From: Oxyruncus cristatus
Taxonomy: Eukaryota; Chordata; Aves; Passeriformes; Cotingidae
DNA: 64,000 nucleotides
Direction: 5' to 3'
NCBI GenBank assembly: GCA_013399855.1
Contig: VXAY01005956.1
Coordinates: 3,011,925-3,075,924 of the forward strand
Part shown: positions 52,166 to 64,000 of the stretch, in pieces
How positions within the stretch are numbered: position 1 is the first letter of the stretch
Layout of the letters: each line of letters begins with the position of its first letter
Made by a program: the position numbers and the translations under genes
The notes under the pieces: generated by a model
Seen by the model: the letters and a program-made list of their open reading frames with translations, nothing else
What the model was told of the DNA's origin: nothing
The model's database searches: none

Positions 52166-52240
52166 TGTATTCTCATTTCACTGGGAAAGAAACTGTCCCA
52201 CAAATTTGCTCAAGGTTACCCAGAAGGGCAAAGACACTGC
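52166..52240 (-). mobile_element. Possible MIR-type SINE fragment
   Basis: The plus strand reads TATTCTCATTTCAC...AAAGAAACTG...TTGCTCAAGGTTACCCAG. This resembles the antisense of the conserved MIR core (CCCATTTTACAGATGAGGAAACTGAGG...TTGCCCAAGGTCACACAG). The match is partial, as expected for a very old copy in a bird. Confidence 0.35.
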
Positions 52241-52449
52241 TCCATAATAAAACCTTCATTTTGTCATAGAAGTGGGAATTTAACAGGAATTACATGTATT
52301 TAAGAAAAAGTTGAACTTTGCCAAAAGGCATTAAAAAATACCTCCATAAGCAAGGTGAAGTACTAAGTACACATACAGCAAATAAAGGAACTTGCCAATA
52401 AGAATATTGACTGGAAATCACTAGGAAGCCAAAGAGAAATTCACTTGAA

Positions 52450-52659
52450 TTAAGTAATGTCTCTGGCTGCTAACAGCAAATATTTCAGTTCTGACTGTGT
52501 CAGCATCCAAGGCAGGTCAGATACATTGCCAGAACCATTAGTTGACCCTAAGAAGCTGAAATACTCCAGTAGACAGAAAATCTTGCTGTCTGCATAGATC
52601 CATGCTGCCTGGACAGCTACATATCTAATTATCCATCTTAATTCTGCATCTTCAGTGAC
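52450..52659 (-). other. Candidate terminal exon, 69 codons, unrecognised
   Basis: On the minus strand an acceptor-like GGTTTGGCCTCAG (AG ending at 52660) is followed by an open frame in phase 0 that runs 69 codons to a stop at 52450. The translation begins VTEDAELRWIIRYVAV and includes a possible glycosylation-type NVS. I do not know the family. No polyadenylation signal lies close downstream. Chance is at least as likely. Confidence 0.12.
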
Positions 52660-52939
52660 CTGAGGCCAAACCAAAAGTTTGCAAAAGATGTCAGGCTGTC
52701 CATTCTGTTACATTAGTTTTGCAAAAGGATGTTTAAAGCAGCCATATTGGTACAAAGCCAGTGAATTCAAGTAAAAACTCTGTGGCCCAGTAATCAAAAC
52801 CAGAGATAAGTTAATTTTTCTGGGACATATGCTTCCTTTCCGTGAAGTGACTTCAGTTTCAGAAATATAGAACAATTCTGGTTGGAAAACATCTCAGGGT
52901 AGCGAGGGGGTCGGTCTCAAACTAAGAAAAGGCAACAGT
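52660..52939. other. Unique DNA flanking the second LTR
   Basis: No features are recognised. Confidence 0.4.
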
Positions 52940-53488
52940 TGTGGTGGGTGCCCACTAAGGCTCTCTATCACTCCTCAGCTCGATGGGGTGAGAGAAAATA
53001 TGACTAAAGGCTTGTGAGTTGGGATGAGGGCAGGGAGAGAACACTCAGCGACCACCACCATGAGCGAAACAGATTTCTTTTAGGGAAATTAATTTTTCAC
53101 CTATCAAATCAGAGCAGGGTAAGGAGAAATAAAAGCATATGTTCAAACACTTTCCCCCCACCCTTACCTTTTCCCCAGGCTGAGTTTCACTCCTAATTTC
53201 TCTACCTCATCCCTTCCAGCAGCTCAGGGGGACGTGGAACGGAGGCTGTGGTCAGCTCATCACACACTGTCTCCCTTGCTCCTTCCTCCTCGGGGGGGGG
53301 GACTCCTCGCACTCTTCCCCTGCTCCAGGGTGGGCTCCTTTCCACGAGAGACACCCCTCCATGTCTGCTCCAGTATGAACCAGCTGGCACTGGCTCTGTC
53401 AGCCACGGGGGAAGCTTCTGGAAGCTCCTCACAGAACCCACCCTGTAGCCCCTCCACTACCAAAACCTTGCCATGCAGACTCAATCCA
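52940..53488 (-). mobile_element. Internally deleted solo LTR, same family as the copy 10 kb upstream
   Basis: Two blocks match the first copy. 52940-53380 matches its left part (GGTGCCCAC, GCTCATCACACACTGTCTC, TGCTCCTTCCTCCTC). 53381-53488 matches its right end (GGGGAAGCTTCTGG, CTACCAAAACCTTGCCATGC). The degenerate tandem middle of about 450 bases present in the first copy is missing. Both copies lie in the same orientation but no retroviral genes lie between them. A 10-G run is at 53292-53301. The several frames inside it are not genes. Confidence 0.7.
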
Positions 53489-56400
53489 ACTCTGTGCAGA
53501 CCAGCCTGCTCAAGGCCTGGGGTAGCCAGTTCTTGGAAATCTCCAGAACTCCATCCCTGAATTCAAACCAGCTGTTCCAGGCAGATTTGCACCTACTTGC
53601 AGTTTCAGGAATATATCCCCTTCCTAAACGCATTCATTTTCATGTCTGGATAAAAAAGAGTATGTTAAGAACTAATGCCTCATAGTAAAATAAATTTAAA
53701 ACATCAGGCCATTCTCTTTTCTCCTGCTCCATTACATTTATTACTACATTTTCTTGGTAATCTCCAATCTCCTTCCACCCAGTGTCCCTTCCTCTGGCAT
53801 TCAGCATCCTCCTTCCCCATGCCTTGGGACATTAGAAGTAACATGCATTAATGGATGTCCCGGATGCTGCAAGCACATTACCCACACGTCTGTGAGTGTA
53901 TGGCACTTGTGGTCTCTGGTTAATGCTGCTACACTCCATCTGGAGGCTCTTAACAAAGTGATCCTTACAGGAGGAGGAACACAACCCCTTCTGCAGCCTG
54001 ATTTCTACCCCCCACTCGGGAAAGAGATATAATTTTCTTGTCACATTCAAAAGGAAGAAAGCAACTTTGAACACTGTCTCTCACTCCAGCTGCGACCTAA
54101 GGATAGAGCTCTTCCCAGCTACCAGAAACTCAAACAGAAAGGCAGCAGATGTGAGGGAAAACACAGTTCTTAAAAACAGAAACCACACTCCTAGCTGAAA
54201 CAGAATTCAAGCCCCCTATTCTTCCCCAAAGACATAAGATGATCTCCTCTGTGTCAGAAAATTTTGGACAAAAATTCAAAAAAATCCAAAAGTACAAATA
54301 TTTGCCATTTTCTTTTACATTATGGTGTAACAAAGATATAACCCCCAACAGTGCAGAGCATCCAGCTTCTGCATTTATTATAGTGCCTACTTAATTTCTA
54401 GGCTGGATTCTCTTCCACTGGGTTCTTTCTGTGATATCCTGCAGCACCACAGTCAAAATTGTCCCTGGATGAAAATTTGTGGTAATGCTTTTATTTTTAT
54501 TATCCTGGACGAATTTTCTTCTTCGTAAACCTATCTAGTCTTATCATTACCTATATGAAGTATGTCAGTATTATTTACAAATTGATTTAAGTCAAGGCTG
54601 ATTTTCTGCTGCCCTTAGGCTGATTTCTTCCCACCCTGACAATACTCTCTTCTTCTTGAGCTGCTTTAACATTCAGAATTTGCCCTTTGCCATTATTCCC
54701 TTCCTGGTTTATTATTTTTGACTGACACATGACAGAGCTGTGCTTGTCAACTCAGTTTCTCCCACTTGGGTTTTATTTTCAAGAATTTCCTTTGTTCCTG
54801 CTTTGTGCATGATGTTGGGTTACCCTTGTGTTTGTTTACAAGCACTGGCTTTGAAAGGAAAAACTGTTGTGAAAATCCCTGTACCACTTCCTTTCTTTTT
54901 TTTCCCCCATTTTATCTCAGCCTGGTTTATATTATTCATTTTTCCCATAGATGGTGTTTGGATTGTGTTTCAGTGGCCTAGTGGAAACGTTTTTCATGGA
55001 AAGTGTCTCCCTTTGAAAATGAATCAGCATGTACAGATTCATATGTTTTTACTCCTTAGGAACAGATGTTAAGGGAATGTAGGTTAAGCTTTAGATCCAA
55101 ACTAGCCTCTGCAGGACTATAATTTGCTGAGATAAACAGAAAGATGGAAAGGCAAACCAACAGGGGCATCCCAGATTTAACATCCCTTCTGTTCTGGCTG
55201 AGATACATTTGACTCTGTCACTCGCAGATACACTTTGCTGCCACAGTAATCAAAACCAACACAGAAATCTCTCTTAATCACTAAAAGATTGTCAGTCTTG
55301 TCTGAAGCTGTAAACATGCAGTTCAACAGAGACCGAAATTTGTAAATATTCCAGGGAAATGTGCATTATCCAATGCTGTTTCTATGAAACGTTTATAAGA
55401 ATATTTCGGGAACACATAAATGTCACACAAAGATAGCAATGGTCAAATGCTGGCATAAATGTTTCATGAAGACTAGCACAACCTTGGGCTAGTTACCAAG
55501 AGAAGGCTGGAAATTTTGTCATTGCCCTTGAAAGTGGCAAAAATTAATGGGTTTGCTCTTACCTGCAGTGACTGCTCAGTTCTGCTTGGTACCTCCAGCA
55601 GCCTTTTGGAACGTGTTGGATTGGGGCCATCAGCCAGCCTTGAAAAATTCTCTCATTCACTTGCATTTGCTTTTAGGCCAATAAGCTATGATTAGCTTTT
55701 CATTACCATAATTAATGTAGTACGGATTAATTAGTTGATTTAGGCACCTGAGTGGTAATTTTTTACTTGACAGTGGCAGGATATACACAGCCTATGTCAC
55801 CTCCAGAGACTTTCTGTATTTATTACTCGTCTTGGTTTCTGTAAATTTTTTGACATTCCTTCCAAGCAGACAAGTCTTGAGGGAAAAAAAGTCATTTCAC
55901 TAGACAGAAGCACTAGAGAAGAAAGAGAATAAGCCTACTTCAGTGTAAAAGTAACCTGAAAAGAAATATATAGAAAAAGAAGGCTTCAACCTGTGCATTC
56001 TACTCCATTTTTCAGTAAGATCTGCACTGAGACTCCTCCAGGCCAAACAATCCCAGGTTTTAGCCACATGCTGAGATGCTCTATGACCAGTACTGTTTAC
56101 AATTAATGAAAGTGAAATAAAATATCAACTTAATATCAAGCTTATGTTTAAATACTCAGTAAATCAGGAGGAAGGACTCAGTAGGCACAAACTGCTTTTG
56201 GAGAGCAAGGGGTTCCCAAAGAGGAAGCAAACAAAAAAGAGCCACTATCCCAATGAAGATATAAATCACAATGATAAATATCCAATTCCATTTCGAAGAA
56301 ATTCTGCTTCTAGGATTATTTGGTGATCATTTCCTGCAGATTTAAAAGAAATATGCTTTCCTTTGAAATGTCCTCCAGAAAGGAATGAGACTGCAATGAG

Positions 56401-59199
56401 CTATGGGATGTGAAACAAAGCACAGTAAGTGCAGATAAATCAGATTTGCTTCACAGGTGCACTTTGGATCCAAACTAGGAAGTGAATGCAGATGAAGCCA
56501 GTGTTTGTGAGGGTTTTTTCCTAACATACAAAGTGACATGGTGTGGTAGAGACCCTCTTACCCTTTGCTTGCTGTATTATCCTTGTTCAAAAAAAGAAAT
56601 ATGAAAGCAAAAGAGCCTTAGTGCATGCTTTGTGTGTCTCCAGAACTAGGTGTGAAAAGGCTTTTCTGTAGTGCCCCCAGAAGAGCTTCTACAAATGAAA
56701 GAACATGGCAGCTTACTTAAATAATATATCACCCATAACCAAATACAGATGTTTCCACTTAGCATGATTTTTTTTCAGAAATATCGCCTTTTTGAAAACA
56801 CAATTGCATCGTGGTAGAAATTTGTGCAGCACTTTATTCAATCTCGGGCATATGTTACCTAGCAATTCCTTTGTAAATTTATGGCAGCTATTCCTTAGCA
56901 ACTTCTTTAACATTTCGAGCTTTTTCCTTGACACATGCAAAATAAATCCCATCTACTTTCTGCAAAGCATAAACAGCCACGGAATTGCTTTGCAGAAAGA
57001 CTGCAATTATCATTTAATCGTGCTTAATTACATGGGTAATGTACCTCGAGCAAGTGTTACAGAAACTGAGAAACAGATACTTCGTTACAGTTACAGAAAT
57101 GGTATTTAATCTAACAGAACACTGTCATGTAGTATTGCACTGCTATCATACCCTGAGACATCTAACTGGCTTTACCATTCAGAAAGCACCTTAAGCTGGG
57201 GGGAGAAATTCAGCTGCTTTACAGCCACGTGGTTTACAACAATTCCACAAGAAAATGAAAAAATGGGAGCTGTGTCATAAAAATATACTTTGAAGTACAG
57301 TATCTTCAGTTTTAAAACTTCCAGTGTTGCTTACTTATGTTTAGGGGTTTTTTGCCTTTTTTTACTTTTTAATTGCATCCAAAATTTACAAAAAATCCTT
57401 ATAAAAATATGCTTATGACTCACTGAGGACCTAACACCACCCTTTTTATAATATCATCAGCACCAAGTACACGGTATGATGCCTGGAAGGGTTGATGACA
57501 GAAGACCTGTTCTCTCCTCCAAGGGTTTTACAAATCAGAGCTTCTGTGCTGCTGTGGTTGAATGTCTTCTCCACAGCACTCAGCAATCCTTCCCCAAGGC
57601 AAGGGATTTGGCAATCTGAGAACCAAGGCTTGCATTTCACAGCAGTTGGGGTCTGTACAAAATTGATTTATGGCAGGCAAGTGCTCTGGGCAGGCCTGGC
57701 TACGTTAAACAGGAGTGCAGATTCACTTCCAGAAACCTGGTGAAAACACAGTCTGCAGTGATTTATAGGGGTCTTACCAATCACTAATCTCTTATTTGAC
57801 TTCATAGTACAAACATTGGTACATTCTTCCTTTTATCCACTTTTTTCTTCTCATCTATAACATCTAAGCCCTAGAGCTAAATCATTATCAATATTTGTAA
57901 AACACTGGCTTTTGTTTTTAATTCCTACAGTTGTTACCCAAGAAATCATCCGAATGCTTTTATAACATAAATGAGGAGTAGGTAATATATGGTTGATGTT
58001 CTTCTGCTTTAATGTTGGCAAACAACAATACTTACCTAAAGATCTTCGGCTTACTTAATACTGCCCATTACAGAAGAAGTAAGCAGAAGAGCAAACACGA
58101 AGGGAAAAAAGCCCTCTAGATACTTCTGGTTTTAAAAAATCACTACATATTGCTAGAAAGATCAAAAGCAATTAACCTGTTGTTTTTTTCCAGTTGCTCA
58201 CCAATAGCAGCTACTTCAATTCTGTTCCTGATGAAATCCAAGGCAAGATGACCAATGGCCAAGACATCATCTAACTTTTTTTGCACAGCACCCTGGAGTA
58301 GATTTTACCTGTCCACCCAAAGGCAGTCCTGCCTCTGAAAGGGGTCAAGGATTCCCCCAGTAGGGCTTTATGCACAGCTCCAGTGCCTGTGTTTACCAGC
58401 TACAACACTAAGTGAGAGAGAAAGTGAGATAAAACAGCAGGTGCTGAGTAAAAATTGCTTCCCAGGTCTAAGAATAGACAAGCTGATGGCTCCACCAAAG
58501 TAAATCAAAGTTTTTTCACTAACCTCAGCACAAGTTTCGTTGTTTGAATCTTGCTCAGCCCAGGACACCAGCCCCTTTGGCCTCAATATCACCAAAATAA
58601 ATGGCAATGTAATGCAAAACTAATCATATGAGAAGATCAAACACACATTTTTAATTAAATGCTCTTAGTGTCCTATGGTTCAAGAAATAGGTTTTCCTTC
58701 TAATGATTTGTTTAGATTCTATTTGATACTGTGTTTCATCTGCTTTTGTTTGCTTTTTTGATCTTGGGGTATTATTTACCTTACAAACACTTCATGCCTG
58801 CCTAGCATTCTCCAGAGCTGTGAATCATGCTGCTTTATCTTCCTCAGAGGCATTCATTCCTTCTTTTTTATTGACGCTCTACCTCCTCAGGGTACCTGAT
58901 CTTTGTCCCTTTATTGATGCCTCATTGCATGCCGCCTTCTCCATAGTCACACAGGTTTTTTGAAGATGGCACAACACAGAGTCAAAGCAAAACATCTAAG
59001 GAACACTGGGAAAGACACAGGGCAAAGCTAAAAGAACGTTGGCCCTGGTGGGACAGAGTGGCCTGGCAGCCTGATTAGTGTGTCAAGGGAGAACAGGGAA
59101 AAGCGAAGAAGAATCATGTAAGATTGGGTAAAAATGCAGAGGAAGAAGAAAGAAAACCCCTGGCAAAGTGAAAGCTGAAGCAGAACCAAACACACAGAA
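53489..59199. other. Unique AT-rich DNA
   Basis: Frames are 110 codons or fewer (the longest is plus, 54740-55072) and unrecognised. No transposon signature was found. A GTGCCCCCAG word near 56671 faintly resembles half a CTCF site in reverse. Confidence 0.5.
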
Positions 59200-60150
59200 C
59201 CAATTAAAAGAGATGTGACTGAATGCCGAGCATCTCAGGTGCCAAAAAGTCTTGTTTGGCATTGCAAGTGGGCCAAATTCTGTTCAAGTGAGGCCGCTGA
59301 GTTGTTTGATTTACAGCAACACATCATGATCCATCTCAAACAAGGAGACACCAGTCCCCTGGCAGGAGAAGCCCTTGGTATGGGTGGCAGTTATTGTTCC
59401 ACACAGTGGGGCACCCCCACGCCCCAGCCTGCCCTTACCTGTCTCCTGCACCATCCTCTGACTCAGTTCAGGTCTGACCTTTAATTGCCAAACAGACTCT
59501 TTTGGAAGGTGGTAACCAGGCAAAGGTGAGGGCCTGGGAACAAATGAACATTAGATCCCTTTTCAGTGCATATATCCTTTATGAAGCTATAAAGGATAAG
59601 ATGCTTCTCTGGACTAAGAGAGTAAATTTAGTTTTGAAACTATCAGTTTGGATAGTTAACTCCCCACAGAGTGAGATCTTAAGAAGCTTGGCAGCAGGGG
59701 TGTATGGACACGATTCAAACCTCAGGGAGTCAGAGGTTTTTCCAGGAGCTTCAGTGGGCTGTGGAAATCTACCCAAAGGATCTGCCAGTGAGGCTGTGTT
59801 AGGAGCCAGATGCATTGAATTCCTTCTCTTTCAGTGTGAAAGGCTTCCTGTACGGGAACACATCACAAACAGGGCTGAGTGACACAGGAGAGACTGGAGG
59901 AGCAAACAGCATCTGGACAAGGGCCCTTCTAGAGCACAGGGATGTGACACAGCAGGGATGTGAAAGCAGCTGGCCCATGGATGGGGCAGCACACAGAGAG
60001 TCAGAGTGGAGAAAGCCCCAGCACAATGGTGCCAGTCAGACTTCACTGCAAGGAATGTGAAGGTGGTAGCAAGGATATCTCCCTTGACTGCAGGAACTTG
60101 TGTGAGGTGACCTTTGAGTGAGATACCCTATGGCTAAACTGCACATTTCC
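59200..60150. other. GC-richer stop-poor patch with unrecognised frames
   Basis: Plus frames of 89 (59215-59484), 126 (59502-59882) and 81 codons (59815-60060) overlap minus frames of 70-78 codons. The translations show no domain. The composition resembles an exon-bearing or old-repeat segment more than its surroundings, but nothing identifies a gene. It could be a long non-coding RNA exon or an unrecognised repeat. Confidence 0.3.
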
Positions 60151-61779
60151 CACTGCAGAGCTGGAAAGCAGGTTTTTCTGCACTTTCTCTTATAAACTCT
60201 TGTGTTACATAAAGCAGATGTATTTATGGGATCAGAATCAGACCATATTTCTTTTTGATGACAAATGATAATTATGAGAAACTGTTTTCTCTGTGAGCAA
60301 CATTTTTGGGGGGTTGTCTGGTTTTCGGTGTTGTTTTTTGTTTGGTTTTTTTTTTTACCATGAGGTACCAAGATCCTGTATACAGTGAGAGTATCATCAA
60401 CATTATCTGCTGTCCCCTCATCCTGTGTAAGTAGCTATCAACACAGAAATAAAAGAATAGAAACACGTTTTGTCACTTATTTTTAAAAACCAGCATCAAA
60501 AGATTTGTCTGGGTTCTCAGTTTGTTTAACTAATGTTGACAATTTTCCTAAAAAAGCAGCTTTTTTGTGCGTAATGTTAGGTTGTCTAGAAGCTGCAGTA
60601 TGTATCATATGAAATGCAAATGATATCTTTTTTACTTACATGCTTGAATAAATAGCATGGAGTAAATACAAATGAGTTTTCTGGACTATGGAACACTCTA
60701 CATACTCAAAAACTGATAACATGTTCTGGATATAGAAGTACAAATGTGAAGGGCCTTGAAATGGCAGGTTAGTTCATGGATCTCATTAGTGTCTCTGAGT
60801 CTGAACTCCTGTTTTATAACTGCTGCTTTACATTGTGGCTGATAGTTCTTTTACTAAAATAGCCTTCATGGAATAATTTTTACTTAATCTAGTATAATTA
60901 GGGATCAAAATCAGACCCATCACAGTTTCCTGAGATGATCACTGATGGATCAGCTTAGCATAAATTAGTTCAGTGTCATTTTGCGTTACTCATTTTAAGG
61001 TGTAATTAGAGACTCAAACTAGCAGATTGTTGAAAAGAGATTTTTTTTTCCCCTAAATCAATTTTTACTTAAAAATCTAAAAAGAAACAAAAAATGTTAT
61101 ATGCACACAGTCCTGGGGAAAAAAAAAAAAAAAAAAAGCCAAACCACGAAACAAAAAGTCATTAGAATAATAAGGATACTTAAATAAAGTCATGGGGTGT
61201 TACATTTCTCACACAAGGGATTAGAAATAGAGTAAGGGTTATCAATAGTTTACTGAAATAAGTAGACATAATTCATTACATTTGAATATTGACCAGCTGT
61301 TTTGCTTTTCCAAAACTGACTGAGAATTAGGCAAAATACCACTAAATGATTAAAAAAAAAAAAAACAAGCCCGGGTAATGCACGAATAGGTCCAATTGTC
61401 TTCATTTGAAAAGATCAATTTAAGAATCCCCCAGAAGAAATGTTGCTGGCCCTTAACACCAACAGAATTTGCTTAACACTCACAAAAATAGATTAATAAT
61501 CAGGTACGGTTGTGCACTTCTCCGAAACAATTTACAGAGGTGGCACCTCCAGATCAACTATATTTTCACATGCAAGGTCACTGCTTCCAGCCATAACCCA
61601 GAAGAGAATCATGGACCCCAGTCAGTGAGTCAGAACTCCGAAATCATGGAGCTGTCACCTCATTAAGTCTTTTCACCCTCTTTTCCCACCCCCTTTCTCT
61701 GCAATGGCTTTGAAAGACACTTCTTCAGGGAAGATACCGATAAAAGATGTGATGAAAACTCTCATTCAAATGGACATCT
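60151..61779. other. Unique AT-rich DNA with homopolymer runs
   Basis: A G/T-rich stretch lies at about 60304-60357, a 19-A run at 61119-61137 and a 14-A run at 61352-61365. A POU octamer lies at 60614-60621. No protein-like frame was found. Confidence 0.5.
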
Positions 61780-62470
61780 TGGATTTGCAAAGAGATATTA
61801 AGCGCTCTCATAACACTAAGAGTGACAAATAACAAGGCGACAATGATGGGTTTTTCTGACCCGCGATGGGACAGAAGTCAAAACAAGTTATGGCACAATA
61901 TTTATTTATTAGTCAATGAAAGTGAATGGCTTTAAAAGTGAAAGCATCAATAAAACTGGGAAGAAATGTCATGGGGTAAGCCTTATGACAGTACCATGGT
62001 AACACTTCATGCTGAGTGCTAGGATTACTTTGCAAGGGAAATAACTTTCATATCCAGACCATTCAATCAAATATTAAGTTATATGGTCATTACAGGCAAC
62101 TAGGGAATATAAATAATAGGAAGTGCTTATTATGCCTCTTCTGGTATCCTTTGCTATTAAGCTATTGTTTCAGCAGCAACAATAAGCAATATGTATATTC
62201 TGATTCTTGGGTAACTTGTTGGAAATTAGGTTTCACAGTAGTGTTTATGTATTAGTCTGATCAAATGCTGCATTATCTTCTACGCTTCTTGGTGGTATTT
62301 ATGTATTAAGCTTCTTTTTATTAAGTTTCTGGCTGAAATATGATGTATTAAGTAAAGGCTCCCCATAGTAAATTATGTCGGTTTCTTGGTAATATCACTG
62401 CATTACCCTGCTCTGACTGATCTTATGGGCCTCATTAGCATAACATGAATTACAATAAGGAGTTTAATCT
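61780..62470. promoter_or_regulatory. Possible conserved regulatory block with an RFX-like X-box
   Basis: This repeat-free block contains AGTACCATGGTAAC (61990-62003), which matches the RFX palindrome at 12 of 14 positions. It also has several homeodomain-type words (CATTAGCATAA, ATGAATTACAATAA, TATTAAGCTA). Nothing is coding. The enhancer role is inference only. Confidence 0.25.
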
Positions 62471-64000
62471 TCAGTCCTACACTTCTTTATGCACATCTTT
62501 TTCTCCCCATAACTTTTCATTACCGTAGGCTGGGAGTTTAGGCTGATAACCAAAGAGGAAGGGGAAAAAATCATGTTCCGAGATGAATGAAGGCAGCAGC
62601 CTACAGGAACAGGGAACGGTGTCTGAATGTTCTCTCGATGATGACAGCAAATAAGGGGATGAAATGAAATTTCAAGGCGTACATACATCATTTTTACCCA
62701 CCCCGCATACCTAATGTCAGGAGAAATGAGCCAACATTTTGCCATAGTGCCGTAAAAGAAAAGAGTGCAAAGACCCAGATTCTTCCTATGGGTTTTGTGC
62801 CCCTCAGTAAGTCACTCAAGTCAGAAATACAGTTCCTCTGTGCCTCATGTGAGAGAAACAGGCCATTATAGGAAGTAATCTAGATCCCATGCAGAAACCA
62901 CTGCAACAGAGCCTTTTCTCAGTGTGTTGCCTTCTACTGCCAGTGTGTAAGCATGTTTTTTCCTGTCCATTTCTTGGTATTGTTAGATGGTCACACCGAT
63001 TGAGACACAGCACCTGTGCACAAACAAAATTTTAAGAAAGACAGAATTCTTAGGGTGTTTTCCCAGAGGCAGAGAAAAGTGCATTGAAAGAGATTTTGTA
63101 TAGAACTATTTATATATTGCTTCTCTGCCTCAAGGGAAGGTTTTTTTTGTTTATTTTAAGTAAGTTTTAAATGAATGGCTCAATGCAAGTGTGTTTGGAC
63201 CACTGAGCAGATAGGTTAAATAACAATCTAAACATGGAAAGCTTTCATCTCTAACCTTAACATCTCATAGGTTACACCCACACTTCAAAATGAGAGGGAA
63301 ACTCACATTTTGACTGTCAAATGGCAAAGATTGATTCTTCTCAAAAACAACTCATGTTACAGACATGCTTGGCTTCTCTGTTACTAACTTGCCTCACTGT
63401 GAAGTAGTTTGGATCGGATCAGACATGGGATGTCAATTTAAAGTGCTTTAAAACCGTCTCTAAATGCACATTTATCTTGTAAGTCTTAAGGTTCCCCCAA
63501 GGCACAAAGATCATTGTCCAGGTACATCGGTAGCATTTCAAGAAGCTTCCATGGTTTAGTGAGAGCTGTTATATCCTAGCAATATTTATGTAAATGAGAC
63601 TTAATATGGTTTAGCTATATATTTGAGGAGTTTCATTTTTATACTCATAAAAATAACATTCTTTTTAATTCTTTTTTCTAATCGGAAAAACAGAAAGAAA
63701 ATATGCACCAAAAAAATAAAAAACATGCACAAGTCCAGAAACTGCTTTGATAGGTCACACACCTACCTGGACAACAGGAGACAGGCTCCCAGGTGTAGCA
63801 AAAAAAAAGTAAACCCAAAAATACTAGGCTCTTATTTATTCTAATCACTGAAACATGTTTAATATTAGTTACTCTGTATAACCATGTTATGAAAATCAAC
63901 TATACTACATGTATATTATTTTAGTAGTGACCTGAGTGAAGAAAACTTCTGAAGATTTCTCCCTGGCTGAGCCCAAAGCACAGAACACAGGAGATCTAAG
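62471..64000. other. Unique DNA to the window end
   Basis: The longest frame is 93 codons on minus (62464-62745), unrecognised. No repeat was securely identified. Confidence 0.5.

Noticed and set aside
42121..53488. The two LTRs as the ends of one provirus
   Set aside because: The spacing would suit a provirus and the orientation agrees, but the DNA between them is AT-rich unique sequence with a CR1 tail and microsatellites, and no gag, pol or env frames. One copy also lacks its middle.
56669..56683. Reverse CTCF-like word
   Set aside because: Only the GGGGGCACTA half agrees; the other half of the motif is absent.
62805..62880. Second MIR-like stretch (AAGTCACTCAAG ... CTCTGTGCCTCA)
   Set aside because: Only short pieces agree with the MIR core, with extra bases between them; too weak to list.
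1..64000. CRISPR array, operon, phage, rRNA or tRNA gene
   Set aside because: No regularly spaced identical repeats, no dense gene packing, and no recognisable rRNA or tRNA sequence on either strand; the sequence is vertebrate nuclear DNA.

Overview
The window reads as non-coding vertebrate nuclear DNA, most likely from a bird. It is AT-rich, shows no operon-like gene packing, and has few long open frames. Two short stretches carry the typical avian CR1 retrotransposon 3' tail (a TCCCTTCCAACCC-type core followed by a TTCTATGAT-type end). Two copies of a GC-rich endogenous-retrovirus LTR family that I recognise from bird genomes lie at about 42.1-43.1 kb and 52.9-53.5 kb. The species and the surrounding gene cannot be named from the sequence. 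No complete protein-coding gene, rRNA, tRNA, CRISPR array or prokaryotic feature was found. The window is best seen as the inside of a large intron or an intergenic desert.

Layout. 1-20 kb: mostly unique AT-rich DNA, with GC-richer patches at 2.7-3.5 and 9.4-9.9 kb, an alternating TA/CA/TG stretch at 8.0 kb, a 12-N gap inside a poly(A) run at 11.1 kb, two G-quadruplex-capable tracts at 13.9-14.2 kb, and a possible regulatory block at 14.5-14.85 kb. 20-25 kb: a CpG-enriched patch with a hairpin and a palindrome (20.4-20.97 kb), a CR1 tail (21.6 kb), and the longest open frame of the window (22.85-23.54 kb, minus strand), which contains a 108-codon splice-bounded segment. 25-42 kb: unique DNA with simple repeats, short palindromes and, at 39.92-39.99 kb, a cluster of three consecutive hairpins. 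42-54 kb: the two LTRs, a second CR1 tail, an 83-A homopolymer at 45.0 kb, other microsatellites and a possible MIR fragment. 54-64 kb: unique DNA with a stop-poor patch at 59.2-60.15 kb and a possible conserved regulatory block at 61.8-62.5 kb.

No genes can be shown to work together here. The exon-like segments (17.77, 23.19-23.52, 24.72-24.90 and 52.45-52.66 kb) have acceptable splice signals but no recognised family, so they are hypotheses only. I did not find a convincing new biological system. The observations most worth checking are the three-hairpin cluster at 39.92-39.99 kb, the 108-codon phase-0/0 segment at 23.19-23.52 kb, and the CpG patch with its hairpin at 20.9 kb.
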